Assembly (NCBI GenBank): GCA_022828445.1
Contig: JAIZZJ010000012.1
Coordinates: 806,001-870,000, forward strand
Reading direction: 5' to 3'
Length of the DNA stretch: 64,000 bases
Source of the DNA: Graphiopsis chlorocephala
Taxonomy: Eukaryota; Ascomycota; Dothideomycetes; Cladosporiales; Cladosporiaceae
The notes beneath the pieces were generated by a model, which had not been told where the DNA came from, did no database searches, and saw only the letters and a list, made by a program, of their open reading frames with translations. A program made the translations under genes and the position numbers. Positions 1 through 9,949 of the stretch are shown piece after piece; position 1 is the stretch's first letter; every line of letters starts with the position of its first letter.

Positions 1-130
1 TCATCAAAGAGCGAAGCAATAGAGACGGCGTGTGAGGGCACGTATGTTATTTCGTGGTCAAGTGATCGAATAAATTGAAGCAGATCCTAATTGTAGCACA
101 TAGTCGCAACGTAGGACTCAAAAAGTAAAA

Positions 131-216
131 ACATACAACAGGCGGGATTCCCAGATGGTCACCCACTCTAGTACTAGTCGCCCGGTTCAGTGCTTATGTA
201 TGGCAGAGCGGACGGA
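131..216 (-). pseudogene. 5'-truncated 5S rRNA relic
   Basis: Read on the minus strand, this stretch matches the 3' two thirds of a fungal 5S rRNA. It has the CCGTCCGCTC element, a TAAGCACTGAACCGGGC-like central part, the GTGGGTGACC motif and the terminal CCTGTTGTATGT. The first 35 or so nucleotides of a 5S gene, which pair with the 3' end, cannot be recognised upstream of position 216. Several internal positions also differ from usual fungal 5S. Single dispersed 5S copies are common in Pezizomycotina; this one is probably a dead copy. The match rests on remembered family sequence, not an alignment. Confidence 0.7.
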
Positions 217-417
217 GTACACTGTTGTCACCCGCCCAACGTCTGGGAATCGTGCCCGCCCGCCTGGGCGGCGATAGCCGACGCGCGAAATTTGCAGCTC
301 GGTTTGCGCACGAATGCCAGAAACGAATTCCTGGAATTTTAAGATCACGTGATATACTGCGGACATAGCTAGGGTCGCACTCACATCACGTGACATTTCG
401 TTGTGAAGTCTTGATCG

Positions 418-443
418 GAATCCAGGAACGTGCTCCTGGATTC
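418..443. repeat. Perfect 10-bp inverted repeat
   Basis: GAATCCAGGA and TCCTGGATTC flank a 6-base spacer (ACGTGC). The arms are perfect. It lies in non-coding DNA about 200 bases from the 5S relic. Similar GGAATCC/CCAGGA words recur near 12,260 and 12,490, so it may be the trace of a small dispersed repeat. Function unknown. Confidence 0.6.
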
Positions 444-1344
444 AAGCTAGCAACGAGATCCACCTGTACGTGGTGCTGGCTACGAACCTGTCACTAGTAA
501 CAGTTAACAGAGCTAAGAGACCTGAACAACTTAGTTACGGAACACATAGCGGGTATGAAAGAGCAAGGGAATAGCAAGTAACGCGGCCGCAAATACACCC
601 ATATAGTGATCCCGATAGCCCGCGTAGGTCACCACGCGACTCCACGCGTGGACACAGGACCTACAGAGGACCTCTCGTCGATGCAGTGGACAAGATATGC
701 AATAATCAAGAGCAAGCCACGAAACACACAATACTGCATATACACAGACAGCCTTGCCTACTATCGCCCCCTAAACCTCTGGTGAAGTATTAGTCACCTT
801 TCGCCGTATAGAGAATGAATGTGAGTCGGGCAAAACTTGAGATTCTGTTTAATTCATTAATATGATTTCTAACACCTTCTCCGCCACAAAGATATCTTCA
901 AGGACTATATAATGCCGCAAATGACAGGTGTGCGAACAGACTACGACAACTTCAACAACGACGACAATGAGAGCATTAATGCGATGTCCATTTACGAATG
1001 TCGAGCTGTTTGCGAGAGAAACTACGGTATACAGATAATACTCGTACGACCAGAGCGGCTAATGCAGGATACGCATCAACCCGATATTAGGGATAGCGAC
1101 ACGGGGCGTTATATCAGGCTGGTTCGAGGATCGTATTGCGGCTTTTGCGAACGAATTGCCACCTTGTGAGAAGGAAGGCTTTGATAATGTCCCAGGGCAA
1201 TAGTGAGGATGAAGCCGAAGACGCTTAATACAACGTAAATCGCAAGACTGTCTCTAGTTCAACCACCACTCCTCACTCACCACACCCTTGTCCTTCATTG
1301 TGAACTCTCTCGACATCCTCATGCAATCATAAGACTGTCTTTCC
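444..1344. other. Intergenic, no supported gene
   Basis: Only short unsupported reading frames are present; the longest, 85 codons at 912-1169 (+), has no recognisable motif. The stretch holds the 3' flank of the HET-domain gene that ends at 1345. Confidence 0.5.
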
Positions 1345-3273
1345 TTACACGAGTTCCAAGGCTACAGCACTCAGCGAGCCACCGATGAGACCCATCATGC
1401 CAGGACCATGCATGCGTGTGTGCAGGTACGTTTCGCCAATGAGCTTATAGCGCAGTGGAACCACAGTGACCCGCGTTACTTCGAGGCAGTCCAGGCTTGC
1501 ACATTCAACGCAAAAGTCGGCGTGCTTCTCCCGGCAGTATCCAAAGATAATGCACTGCACCTTCTGAGGTCGTAACACTAATGGGACATGGCATCCCTCG
1601 ATCACGGCGATGACATCTCCCTCGATAGTTCCATACGGACCTACTCCGAAAAGCCCGCAGGTTGTTGCATATACCATGCGAGCTTGGAGACTTGCGAAGA
1701 CGGCACGGAAGAAAGATTCGGAGGGTGTATGGGATGCTGACTTGAAGGCTTCGTACTCTGATGCTGTGATCAGGTTCCTTCTCTCCTCAAAATCAGTGTG
1801 TAATGCGCCACAGGTGATAAGCGCAATCTCGTCAGTAGCCGGTGGTCCAACAGCCGATGACTGGGCGTGCAAAGACTGACTAACAAAGTGGCTAAGGTCT
1901 CGATAAAGCCAGACATTTCTCACATCGGCAGGCGTGCTAACCAAGGCTCTTCTCACAAACAAGGTACCTTGTCCTGCTCTCGTCATGCTCTGCATCAAGC
2001 TTTTTGAGACTGTCGCAACGATGTTTCCACGAACTATGAGTGTCCTGTTGTCGTCAGAAAGACGATAACGGCTGAGGTCGTTCCCCGATGAACAGCTCAA
2101 CCCGCAAAACAGCGATCTGTTCCCATGGCGGTCAGGCAGTGGAACGGTCACTCGCATGGTACTCCAATCGGGCACCCAGCTGGGCAGATGCGGCACTGTT
2201 GGTCGTAGACGGTACTCGCGGCGCAGATGGGAGTCGCCGCCAGGCCACTCGCCGGTATGGCAATAAGTCAGAAGGTCGAGGTTCTGAAATTTGTCGAACA
2301 AGTGTAATGCAACTTTAGTGTACACTTCAACAGCGGACATTCCGTAGTCTGCTTCAAATGGCCATTCGGTCTTCGAGATCAAGTTGAGGACGCCAAAAAG
2401 CTTGTCACGAGGATCGGTAGCGTCACGTTCCCGGGAGACACGCAAGACATCCAGCAGTGACGACGTGCGAGAAACTTGCATGAGCGACTGCATCATGTTT
2501 AGGTTATAGCTGCTATCACCTCTCGCGATCGCTGCAGCGACACTTCTGATGAAAAACGCATCTTTGGATATTATGCCTCGGGCCACTTTCAAGAGTCTAC
2601 GTGTGGCCATTAGAAAATCCATCCATGGAAGCGTCGACTTGCCACACATCATGAGAGCATTATCCTCGGCGTAGACGATCTCCTGGATGATCCATACGCG
2701 AGAGAACCATGAGTTGTTCGTGATCGTTGACAGCGGTCTGAACGACGATCGGATCTGGGCATTCAATGGTTCTTCGTCCAGGATCGAGGAACTTTCCGAT
2801 GATATCTGTCTTTCCTGCGCAGCTATGGTGGACATCAATCTCATTGCGAGTTCGCTATACTCCGTAGGACGGCCCAGCCAGACGACGACTCGGGATGCGC
2901 GTTGGTAAATATGGTGCATCTGAGTAACTTGCTTGCTCCGCTCAACGAGGTCATGCTGATTGATGCACAGAGCATCTATCCAGATAGTGCGAACCGCCTC
3001 AGCATGCCGCAGCGAGATCAATGCAGCGAAGAGATTGCTAGTGACTCGGAAAGCGCACCCGTTGAGCGAAATGATTGTTTGATATGTGGGATCGCCCCAA
3101 ACATATGAAAGCGCTTCGTACGGGACCGAAGCTTCGAAACTGGTATGCGCAAGTGTCCCTCGGATGGGTTCATGCTCACTGCCTGCTGCGAGGATAAGTA
3201 TGCGAAACTCTCCAGAGGTGATGTCGAGACTGGAGTAGATGCTGCGCTCGGCTGCTGACATTTTGGTGTTCAT
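1345..3273 (-). CDS. HET-domain (heterokaryon incompatibility) protein
   Basis: A single uninterrupted frame of 642 codons. The N-terminal third is a HET domain: YEALSYVWGDP near residues 51-61, then IWIDALCINQHD near 95-106, then QVTQMHHIYQRASRVVVWLG. These are the three conserved blocks of PF06985. The remaining 400 or so residues show the usual loosely conserved tail (RDKLFGVLNL, HLPSWVPDWS). HET-domain proteins in filamentous ascomycetes mediate vegetative incompatibility and regulated cell death after non-self recognition. A second Met at residue 5 could be the start. Proteins of this type usually belong to large variable families, and the patch of NLR relics 6 kb downstream fits an accessory, allorecognition-rich neighbourhood. 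The partner or ligand cannot be read from the sequence. Confidence 0.92.
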   Translation of the reverse strand: MNTKMSAAERSIYSSLDITSGEFRILILAAGSEHEPIRGTLAHTSFEASVPYEALSYVWGDPTYQTIISLNGCAFRVTSNLFAALISLRHAEAVRTIWIDALCINQHDLVERSKQVTQMHHIYQRASRVVVWLGRPTEYSELAMRLMSTIAAQERQISSESSSILDEEPLNAQIRSSFRPLSTITNNSWFSRVWIIQEIVYAEDNALMMCGKSTLPWMDFLMATRRLLKVARGIISKDAFFIRSVAAAIARGDSSYNLNMMQSLMQVSRTSSLLDVLRVSRERDATDPRDKLFGVLNLISKTEWPFEADYGMSAVEVYTKVALHLFDKFQNLDLLTYCHTGEWPGGDSHLRREYRLRPTVPHLPSWVPDWSTMRVTVPLPDRHGNRSLFCGLSCSSGNDLSRYRLSDDNRTLIVRGNIVATVSKSLMQSMTRAGQGTLFVRRALVSTPADVRNVWLYRDLSHFVSQSLHAQSSAVGPPATDEIALITCGALHTDFEERRNLITASEYEAFKSASHTPSESFFRAVFASLQARMVYATTCGLFGVGPYGTIEGDVIAVIEGCHVPLVLRPQKVQCIIFGYCREKHADFCVECASLDCLEVTRVTVVPLRYKLIGETYLHTRMHGPGMMGLIGGSLSAVALELV

Positions 3274-3545
3274 GCTTCACGACGTTGTCTGAGAATGATT
3301 AATATCATCACGCATGAGAACTCAAGTAGACTTCGCCTAAACTGTATATCTTGAGGATACGCCATGGAGGCTGAAGCGCGACCAGTGCATGCATGCGTGA
3401 CGTGGCGTGGGGCTCAGCTCATGCATACCGGTGAAGTAACTGATCAGCCCCAAGAGGATGACTTGTTAGAGTGCTTCAAGTAGGAAACAGTCCATCAGGT
3501 ATCTTTCTCCCTTGATCAAGACCAAACACAAAACAGCAAAACATC

Positions 3546-4664
3546 ATGCCAGTCACCATTCGCCCAACCAGCAATCGGGCTCGTTTGATTCAGAATGCAC
3601 AGCGCTCGCCTCAAAACTCCAGGGATATGCTCCACGGAGCTGTCGGTAGCAAACGATCTCAGCGGTGCCTCGAGTTATTGCAATCGTCGTTTGACGACAG
3701 GCTTCCACCAGCCTGTAAAGCTGCGAAGAACGGGTTCGTCCAGTCAGTGTTCGATGCTTACAGCTATCACCACCACCTCAAGATTCGTCCCGAAGACATC
3801 TGGCTTGCGGTCTTGACGCAATTCAGCTTTTATGTCAACGCACATGCTGAAGAGCTGCGAGCCCACTTTGTCCAACATGAAGGTCAGAAAGAGCTAGAAG
3901 TCAAGTACGAGAGCGGCGACCGTTATTCCGTCGACTTCGCGGACTTTGCTCAGCAGATTGGAAAGTTGATCGAGGAGAACGTGGTGGATGCTGAGTTGAG
4001 AAGCTGGCTCATGCCCACGTTCTCCACAACGACCGAGCACGACGTAGTCGTTGCTTCCATCGCTATGATGGGTACGCTACAAGCATATTTCAGCTACAGA
4101 TGCACAACTGCGTGTGGTCTCCCGTCTGTAACACTTCAAGGCGAACGGAGTGATTACGAGACAATACTTCACAAGCTCGACAAGCTGCGACAGTATGGCA
4201 AAGAAACGGAGGACTTTGCTGCGCTACTTGAGCCGATCTTGAGAAGGTTCGTCCGAGCATTTGATGACCCTGGTCATGCGGAGATTCTGGATTTCTGGAA
4301 CAGAATCTTCTCGCACCACCACATTTCTAGCGGTGACGACTACTATTCTGGATGGATTACTGCCTTTTGCTTCTGGAACAGTGAAGGCCGACGTATTGGG
4401 TACCAGTGCAGAGAAGCACTCGATCTCGATGGCGCCAAATACTACAACATTTCCAGCCTGGATGTACCTTCTGGTTATCTCATGGTACCCGTGAAAGTTG
4501 ATGACAATGGCGACGAATTTGATGCAGAAATGGTCGCTGGCTCTGTGGGAATGATCTGCTCTTCGAGTGGTGATGAGGATGAAGAGGGCTTAGTCGGGTT
4601 GGACACTGTTGAGCCAATGTCTGGATGGTGGGTGTATGAAAAGATTAGTGCGATGGCCACGTGA
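3546..4664 (+). CDS. DUF4419-domain protein
   Basis: An intronless frame of 372 codons. The core (about residues 55-275) carries the blocks I associate with fungal DUF4419 proteins: a YSYHHHLKIRPEDIWLAVLTQ segment, LMPTFSTTTEHDVVVASIAMMG, the CGLPSVTLQGERSDYETI stretch and the FWNRIFSHH...YYSGWITAFCFW block. An acidic patch (GDEDEEG) precedes the C-terminus. The function of DUF4419 is unknown; no signal peptide or membrane segment is visible. It is transcribed away from the HET gene, with about 270 bp between the two starts. The start at 3546 follows an A-rich leader (AAAACATC). Confidence 0.85.
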   Translation: MPVTIRPTSNRARLIQNAQRSPQNSRDMLHGAVGSKRSQRCLELLQSSFDDRLPPACKAAKNGFVQSVFDAYSYHHHLKIRPEDIWLAVLTQFSFYVNAHAEELRAHFVQHEGQKELEVKYESGDRYSVDFADFAQQIGKLIEENVVDAELRSWLMPTFSTTTEHDVVVASIAMMGTLQAYFSYRCTTACGLPSVTLQGERSDYETILHKLDKLRQYGKETEDFAALLEPILRRFVRAFDDPGHAEILDFWNRIFSHHHISSGDDYYSGWITAFCFWNSEGRRIGYQCREALDLDGAKYYNISSLDVPSGYLMVPVKVDDNGDEFDAEMVAGSVGMICSSSGDEDEEGLVGLDTVEPMSGWWVYEKISAMAT

Positions 4665-4999
4665 TACAGTAAGTGGAACGAGTTGTGATGGCAGTAGCTT
4701 AGTGTATGTCTAGGTTCTGATATTGCGTTTTCCAAAGTCTTAGTGACGTAGTGGGCCGTCTGTGTGTTAGAAATATATACGGACGCAAGGGAATCGGGCA
4801 AAACAGGCAATTCATCATAACATTCATTCCCTGTTCGTGGATATCCTCATCGACCATCGTAGGTCTTCTTCGTCTTTCATTATCATCATCTCCAACCATC
4901 CATCTATGAACAACCATCCCAATAATAAACAAGCATTCCTGGTCTTCCCCTTCATCTAGCTACACACCACACACACCAGCACTCTTCAATCAAAAACAA
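4665..4999. other. Intergenic between DUF4419 gene and DUF8035-like relic
   Basis: 3' flanks of two convergent units. Only short overlapping frames without motifs are present. Confidence 0.5.
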
Positions 5000-5970
5000 T
5001 CAACGCCTGTACCTCTTGCCAAAAACGTCGTAGTAGTACTCTTTCTCATGAATGCGCTCTTCGTAGGCGCTCCTCGGGGGCGCGGGCGAGGGGACAGGAG
5101 GCGGAGGCAGCATCTTCGGCAGACGCTCGAGCTCCTCGCGCTCCCACTGAAATTCGCGGATGCGTTTACGGTGCTCGCGGCAGATGTCTTCGGTCAGCTC
5201 TACGAGGCGGAGGACGTCTTCCTGTGATGGGAGTCAGTGGTTTGCACAGTGGGCGGAGTGGTTGTGAGGAAAGCTTACATAGCGCAGGTATTCAATCACA
5301 TAGAAGAACTCCTCGGTCTCCTCGTACTCGTAGCCCATCTCTTCGATTGCTTCTTTAATCACTAGGTCTTTAGTGACTTCGGTCTACATTTTGTCCTTAG
5401 TCTTACCCTTTTGGGTGCCTTCTATGCTCCTGCGCTCGTTGATGCGGATCTCTTCTTCGCGAACTGACTATAGAGGTAGAGGCGGCGGAAGGGGAGCTGG
5501 AGGAGGAGAGCGCGGGTTCGGAGCACCAAACTCGCCCTTATATATCCGGTCGCCGGTCTAGAATTTGCTTCGCCTATCGCCGTTGTATCGCTGCTATGGG
5601 ATTTCCTAGCTACCGCCGCCTTTGCCCTCTATTCGTACGCGCTCGGTGCCTAGCGGCACGTCTACAAGACCCCAGTCTCTAGTCGTACCGTCGTAAGCCT
5701 CGCCTAGGTAGCTACGGGGTGCGGCACGACGCATGTAGTACTTAGCCTCTGCAGCTACATTATCGTCGTATGGACGTCGGGTAGGTGGGCCAGGTGAAGG
5801 AGAACGAGGGCGACGCGTGGCAATACTTCGTGATCGTTGACGCTTAGGTGGGCGTATGCTACGCGGGCGTTCTTATCGAGCTTGCTCGATGATGATATCT
5901 TCGTCGAAATGCTTGCCGTTACGCGTTCCGGAACGATGAATCTCGATTTCTAGGTTGTCTTCGCTGTAAC
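5000..5970 (-). pseudogene. DUF8035-like gene relic with in-frame TAG stops
   Basis: Translating the minus strand gives a continuous frame from about 5,970 to a TGA at 5000, interrupted only by TAG codons. The order is a K/E-rich piece (NGKHFDEDIIIEQAR), an arginine/serine/proline stretch, a block with YLGEAYDGTTRDWGLVDV and LGTERVRIEGKGG, then RRSKF, a proline run, and the C-terminal block TEVTKDLVIKEAIEEMGYEY / EETEEFFYVIEYLRYEDV. This resembles the fungal DUF8035 family as I remember it. One phase-0 intron at 5222-5278 (GTAAGC...CACAG) still looks spliceable. At least five in-frame stops between 5,380 and 5,620 are all TAG, as CpA-to-TpA change of CAG glutamine codons would give. The upstream end runs directly into LINE sequence, so it is a fragment. 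Confidence 0.65.
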
Positions 5971-7145
5971 AATGCTTTCGAGGCCCTTGCTGATAGTTGG
6001 TAGAAGGGATATTAGGCGATACGCCTTCGGAAGCGTACAGTCCGATTTCCCTAGCTTCTTGAGCGCGACGATCTTGGCCGTTCGCCACAGTTTTGGCACA
6101 TATCCGAGGCCCAGTGATGTCTAATACATCCACTTGATCCATGAGGCGACATGCTTCAGAAGCCGTCTCCACATATCGAATATAATATCATCAGGACCGG
6201 GCGCTTTCTTTAGGTTCTGCCGCATAATGGCTTGCTCTAATTCATTGTCCGTGATCGGGGACAGATCCCGTGGATTCTTACTTCTGCCAGCTAGTACCTC
6301 TGTCGTAGCGGCGTGATCCATCGTCCTTAGCTCTAGCGGGGTGGGAAAGAAAGTCGCTATAAGCAACCTTGCTTTGGATTCATCCGGGTCCGCTGTAACC
6401 TCATCTAGGACCAGTGTCGGGACCGTGCCTGCTTGGGACGTCGTTCGCGCGTAGCTATTCGCTTTCCAGATATTAGCCGGATCTGCTAGGAAGTCCTTCC
6501 AATGCTGTTTCTTCTGCCTCTTAATCTGCCGGAAGTATTCTCGACGCAAATCCTGGAATATCTCCCTCGCTTCCAACGTTTCCTCCCCTCGCCTTTACAG
6601 GGTGGTCAGGTAATTCCTCGTTGAGGTGAGCGCGCGACGCAGCAGAGAGAGGTCCGGTGTCCACCATCTCTTAGCGTAGGGCGATGGCTTAGCTCGTGGT
6701 ACTCTGTCCTGTACTGCACTAACGACTACGGTATTGAAGGCCTCTGTCACCGCGTCCAACTGCGATGCTGTTGCACTCCGAGGTAACGGTATAGACTCGA
6801 GTTTCCGTACTACCTCCGCCCCGATATGCGCCCAGTCCGCCCTTTCTGGGAGAAGGTGACTCGGCTTCGGCTTTCTTACTTGACTGCAGAGGTCGAACTC
6901 GATCACGATCGGTTGATGGTCTGATCCATGATCATGTTCGTGAACACTACACGGGACCAGCTGAGCCACCAATCCGGCACTCGCCATGATCACATCGGTC
7001 GAAGAGTATCGCTCCATTCCGATGTGTAGCCAGGTAATTGTCCCAGCTGGCAACATAGATTGCAGACCATACTCCTGAGCAAAGTGGACCAGAGACACGC
7101 CCTCGTTCTTCGTCTGGTCACAATTATGTCGCTACCTACAGCTCC
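5960..7145 (-). mobile_element. Truncated non-LTR (LINE) retrotransposon
   Basis: On the minus strand, from 7,145 downwards, the translation shows the C-terminal half of an endonuclease/exonuclease/phosphatase domain (EYGLQSMLPAGT, STDVIMAS, HDHGSDHQPIVIEF). The linker typical of fungal LINE ORF2 follows (YAKRWWTPDLSLLRRA, REYFRQIKRQKKQHWKDFL), then the start of the reverse transcriptase (KKAPGPDDIIFDMWRRL, and in another frame LGYVPKLWRTAKIVALKK and KAYRLISLLPTISKGLES). The frame shifts near 6,590 and 6,120, and the element stops inside the RT domain at about 5,960, before the catalytic YxDD. It is a dead fragment, not a 3'-complete insertion. The junction with the DUF8035-like relic therefore came from deletion or recombination. 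Confidence 0.85.
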
Positions 7146-7194
7146 AGAAGCTGCAATCGCTAAGCCCCGCAACAGCCAATCATTGGTTGGATGA

Positions 7195-7620
7195 TGGCTT
7201 CTCAGCGATTGGTTTCAGAGACGAGGCTTCACCAGACAGAATGGTCGGCCATGGACCCTCTCTCATGGGGTTGATGACAAGATAGCCTTTGCGGTAGTCG
7301 GCGACTACGTAGAAGCTCACGGTTCCGTATGTTCGGCGGTGCTATGCACAAACGTGTGTGCTGTGCGCGTGAGCTCTTCCCTGAGGCAGACGTTGTGCGA
7401 GTTACGGAAGATCTCGGAGTTCTTCGGGGAGCCGTACTGGCTCCGACTATCGGCTTGGAATGGAGTGACATTTGCACAGGCTTCGTGTTGGGGTGCGGCT
7501 GGACCTCTCACGATACCATATTTCACCACGATATGCTCCTCATCAAACCCATCAACCAACAACATAATTGACTGACCTATTCTCCAGATTTGATTGGTGA
7601 CGGTCATATCGACCAACTAC
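7195..7620 (-). pseudogene. Decayed open frame, family not recognised
   Basis: The minus strand has a 99-codon frame (7317-7616) with TNQIWRIGQSIMLLVDGF and NSHNVCLREELTRTAHTF. Directly after it, in a shifted frame, comes FYVVADYRKGYLVINP and REGPWPTILSGEASSLKP. The two pieces read like one protein broken by a frameshift near 7,320, since both have a natural composition. I do not recognise the family. It lies between the LINE and the rhodopsin-like relic and may be part of either degraded neighbourhood. Confidence 0.3.
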
Positions 7621-7689
7621 TTGCATGATGCCTAAACTCACCGGTTCATCAACCAACTCGCCAAATTCGGGTTGGCTGTTGCAGAGCCT

Positions 7690-8260
7690 CAGTCGCTCCA
7701 GGTCGATGCAATGCTGCGCGTCTTCGTCACTACAATCTGCGTATCCAATAGATCTCTGCCAAAGTAGATTTCTTTGCCCTCTGTATCGTGGTGCCGAGCC
7801 TTTGTGGTGATTCCTGCTCCTAGATAGTTCTTGTATGATCTTCCGGGCTGGTTCAATTGATGCAAGGCCACCTCACCACCCCAGCCATTGCTAGGATTGC
7901 GTCTGCGACTGTGTCTGATGGTCTGGATACGCTGCTCGGCACCATTGTGGGAAATGGTCGAGTGGTTTTTACTTCTTGACATGGCTCTCGAGCTCACATA
8001 TCCACCCGGAGGAAAGCACTTGCCAAAAAAGCGGGCGAAGAACAGCGCCGTAGGCAGCCGTGATCGCCAGACCTGTCTCGCTGCAAGACCATATTACAAC
8101 GTCGATGGTGGAGTAGAGAAAGTCTTGCTCATCGGTGAGAGTGTGTTCATAAGGAGTTCGGATGATAGTAGCGATAGAGGCTCTGCATATGGTCAGTATT
8201 AAAGCCGTGAATCCATATCTGTCGGATGCTGCCTGGCAGCGACTGCCGCCTGCGAACCGG
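7690..8260 (-). pseudogene. Relic of a fungal rhodopsin-like integral membrane protein (PF20684 type)
   Basis: On the minus strand, the residues from about 8,225 to 8,010 read LTICRASIATIIRTPYEHTL followed by DEQDFLYSTIDVVIWSCSET and GLAITAAYGAVLRPLF. This is the sixth/seventh membrane-segment region of the fungal rhodopsin-like integral membrane family, as found in many plant-associated ascomycetes. Further C-terminal tail pieces (SQTQSQQWLGWGG-like, GKEIYFGRDLLDTQIVVTKT) appear at 7,930-7,690 in shifted frames and behind stops. The first five membrane segments are absent upstream of 8,260. It is a 5'-truncated, frame-broken remnant. Confidence 0.6.
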
Positions 8261-8499
8261 CTAGTTCCAAGGTCGGACTGCGTGCTCTGGCGGCTTGAAT
8301 GAGCGTGTTCACAGTCGGTCTGGTTAAGTCTAGTCTTCGTGCAATCTCGGTCTGTGGCAATCTCGGTCTGTGGGATCGAATGCGTATGTAATTGCGCAGT
8401 GACGCTTCCAGGTTGGTGTCTCGGGGCCTCTTCCCATTGTGGGTACTGTGTAGCGATGCAACGACTGAACTTCTTAGCTGCTCTCAATATACTCAACCT

Positions 8500-9138
8500 G
8501 CAAAGGGGAAGCGGAGGGGGCAGGGCATTCTAGAGATGTCTTGGCACGGAATCGTAAAAGGCGGAGTTATGCTTGGGTTGGATGAAATCCTGATGACATG
8601 TAAGCAGCGACACCACCTGTGACAAGTCACATCATCACCAACAAGGACACACACTCCTACCCCGCACTTCTAATTCTGCAGCTGCATGTGGAAACTCACT
8701 TTCGCAGCCCTACAAACTCCTTAGCGTGCTCTGTCGGTACCCATCTTCACTATGCTAAGATAATTCAGCACACCTATCAGTACCTTCTACCTACTGTCAA
8801 TACTTGTGAACTTCAGCAATCGAAGATTGAAGTGAGCCAGGCCATTGGTCGTTTCGTATGTCCAAGTCTTCTACGCTAGTGATCTCTGTTATGAAGCTCG
8901 TTACACAATTCACGGTGTCGTGTAAAGCTTAGAAACTGCTTGCTGACTCGCTAAGATAGGCTAGCTGGCTGACCACCACCCCATCTCTGTACTCCGGCGA
9001 ATAGAGACTAGATCGCGCACTCCAAGTAAGCACCAATCCCTGTCGCCTTAGACCGCTTCACCGGTCTGACGACGCTGTAGGTCCTGCTGCTAACGCCACC
9101 GAGGCAACTTTGCAGAGTAGCTAGCCAGTAGAGAGACC
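8500..9138. other. Non-coding stretch in the relic island
   Basis: Several short overlapping plus-strand frames (64-86 codons), none with a motif. I see nothing I can support here. Confidence 0.4.
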
Positions 9139-9876
9139 ATGAAGCAGCTCGCCATGGCAGATGTAACGAAGTATCAAGCGCCATCTCCTTCGTATGCCTT
9201 TCTACAGCTAACAATGGCATTTGTCTCCTCGCGATTCCAATCGGTGACTGATCGCATGTCTGGATGCCCAGAATTGAGCGCTATACTTGGCGTAGCTCAT
9301 TTTGCTTTTCGAAGCATATCATCTTTGTACCAGTTCATTCACGACTTGCAAGACGCACCTACAGAGGCTTGTAAGATTCAGAGAGAGATTAAGTCACTAC
9401 ATCACTCTTTGACGGCTTTGACGACTATCGTTGCGGCGGATCCAAACCTTGCTATTACTATCCAAAACGATCGTTACCTTTACGGCGCTCAAGCGGCCTA
9501 CATACAGACAACGTGGCAACTTGTTCGCCTTACGCTTCTCTCGATCGAGCCAACGCATGACCTTACCCAGGTGTGCTTCACCGCGGAAGAAGTAGTCATG
9601 ACGCTCCGCAACATGTGCTTTTGCTTTGTTGACTTGGTCACAATCTGCTCGGTCTGGCTTGTCAGTGGTGTAGGAGAGTGTCTGGTCTCAATACTTGGGC
9701 GCAATTCCACCATAGAACAAGTTGCGCATGTCCATGCCTTGCTGGTATCAATGGCAAACCTACTCGATTATGGAAGCTGCGATCTGTCTCTGTCTATAAT
9801 ACAACTACGCCACCATCATCGTCACTGTGTACAGGTTCATCGGTGTCACAATCGTCATCTTCGTTATGGTCGCTAA
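9139..9876 (+). CDS. Orphan Fungal_N-type NLR N-terminal domain protein (possibly a relic)
   Basis: An open frame of 245 codons. Residues about 42-110 (CPELSAILGVAHFAFRSISS, LYQFIHDLQDAPTEACKIQR, then EIKSLHHSLTALTTIVAADP) match my memory of the fungal N-terminal domain that precedes NACHT, NB-ARC or ankyrin modules in fungal NLR-like proteins (PF17111 type). A hydrophobic stretch (CFCFVDLVTICSVWLVSGVG) follows. The frame ends in histidine-rich sequence without any nucleotide-binding domain. It could be a stand-alone domain, a truncated NLR, or a first exon with lost partners. It runs towards the NB-ARC/TPR relic on the opposite strand, so the two are not one gene as they lie now. A downstream Met (residue 6 or 41) could be the start. 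Confidence 0.45.
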   Translation: MKQLAMADVTKYQAPSPSYAFLQLTMAFVSSRFQSVTDRMSGCPELSAILGVAHFAFRSISSLYQFIHDLQDAPTEACKIQREIKSLHHSLTALTTIVAADPNLAITIQNDRYLYGAQAAYIQTTWQLVRLTLLSIEPTHDLTQVCFTAEEVVMTLRNMCFCFVDLVTICSVWLVSGVGECLVSILGRNSTIEQVAHVHALLVSMANLLDYGSCDLSLSIIQLRHHHRHCVQVHRCHNRHLRYGR

Positions 9877-9949
9877 TTACGCTTGAACACAACGCCGCTT
9901 GTTCGTGACGGCTTCTGCAGTCAGGATGGTCGTCGCTTAAGACTCACGA

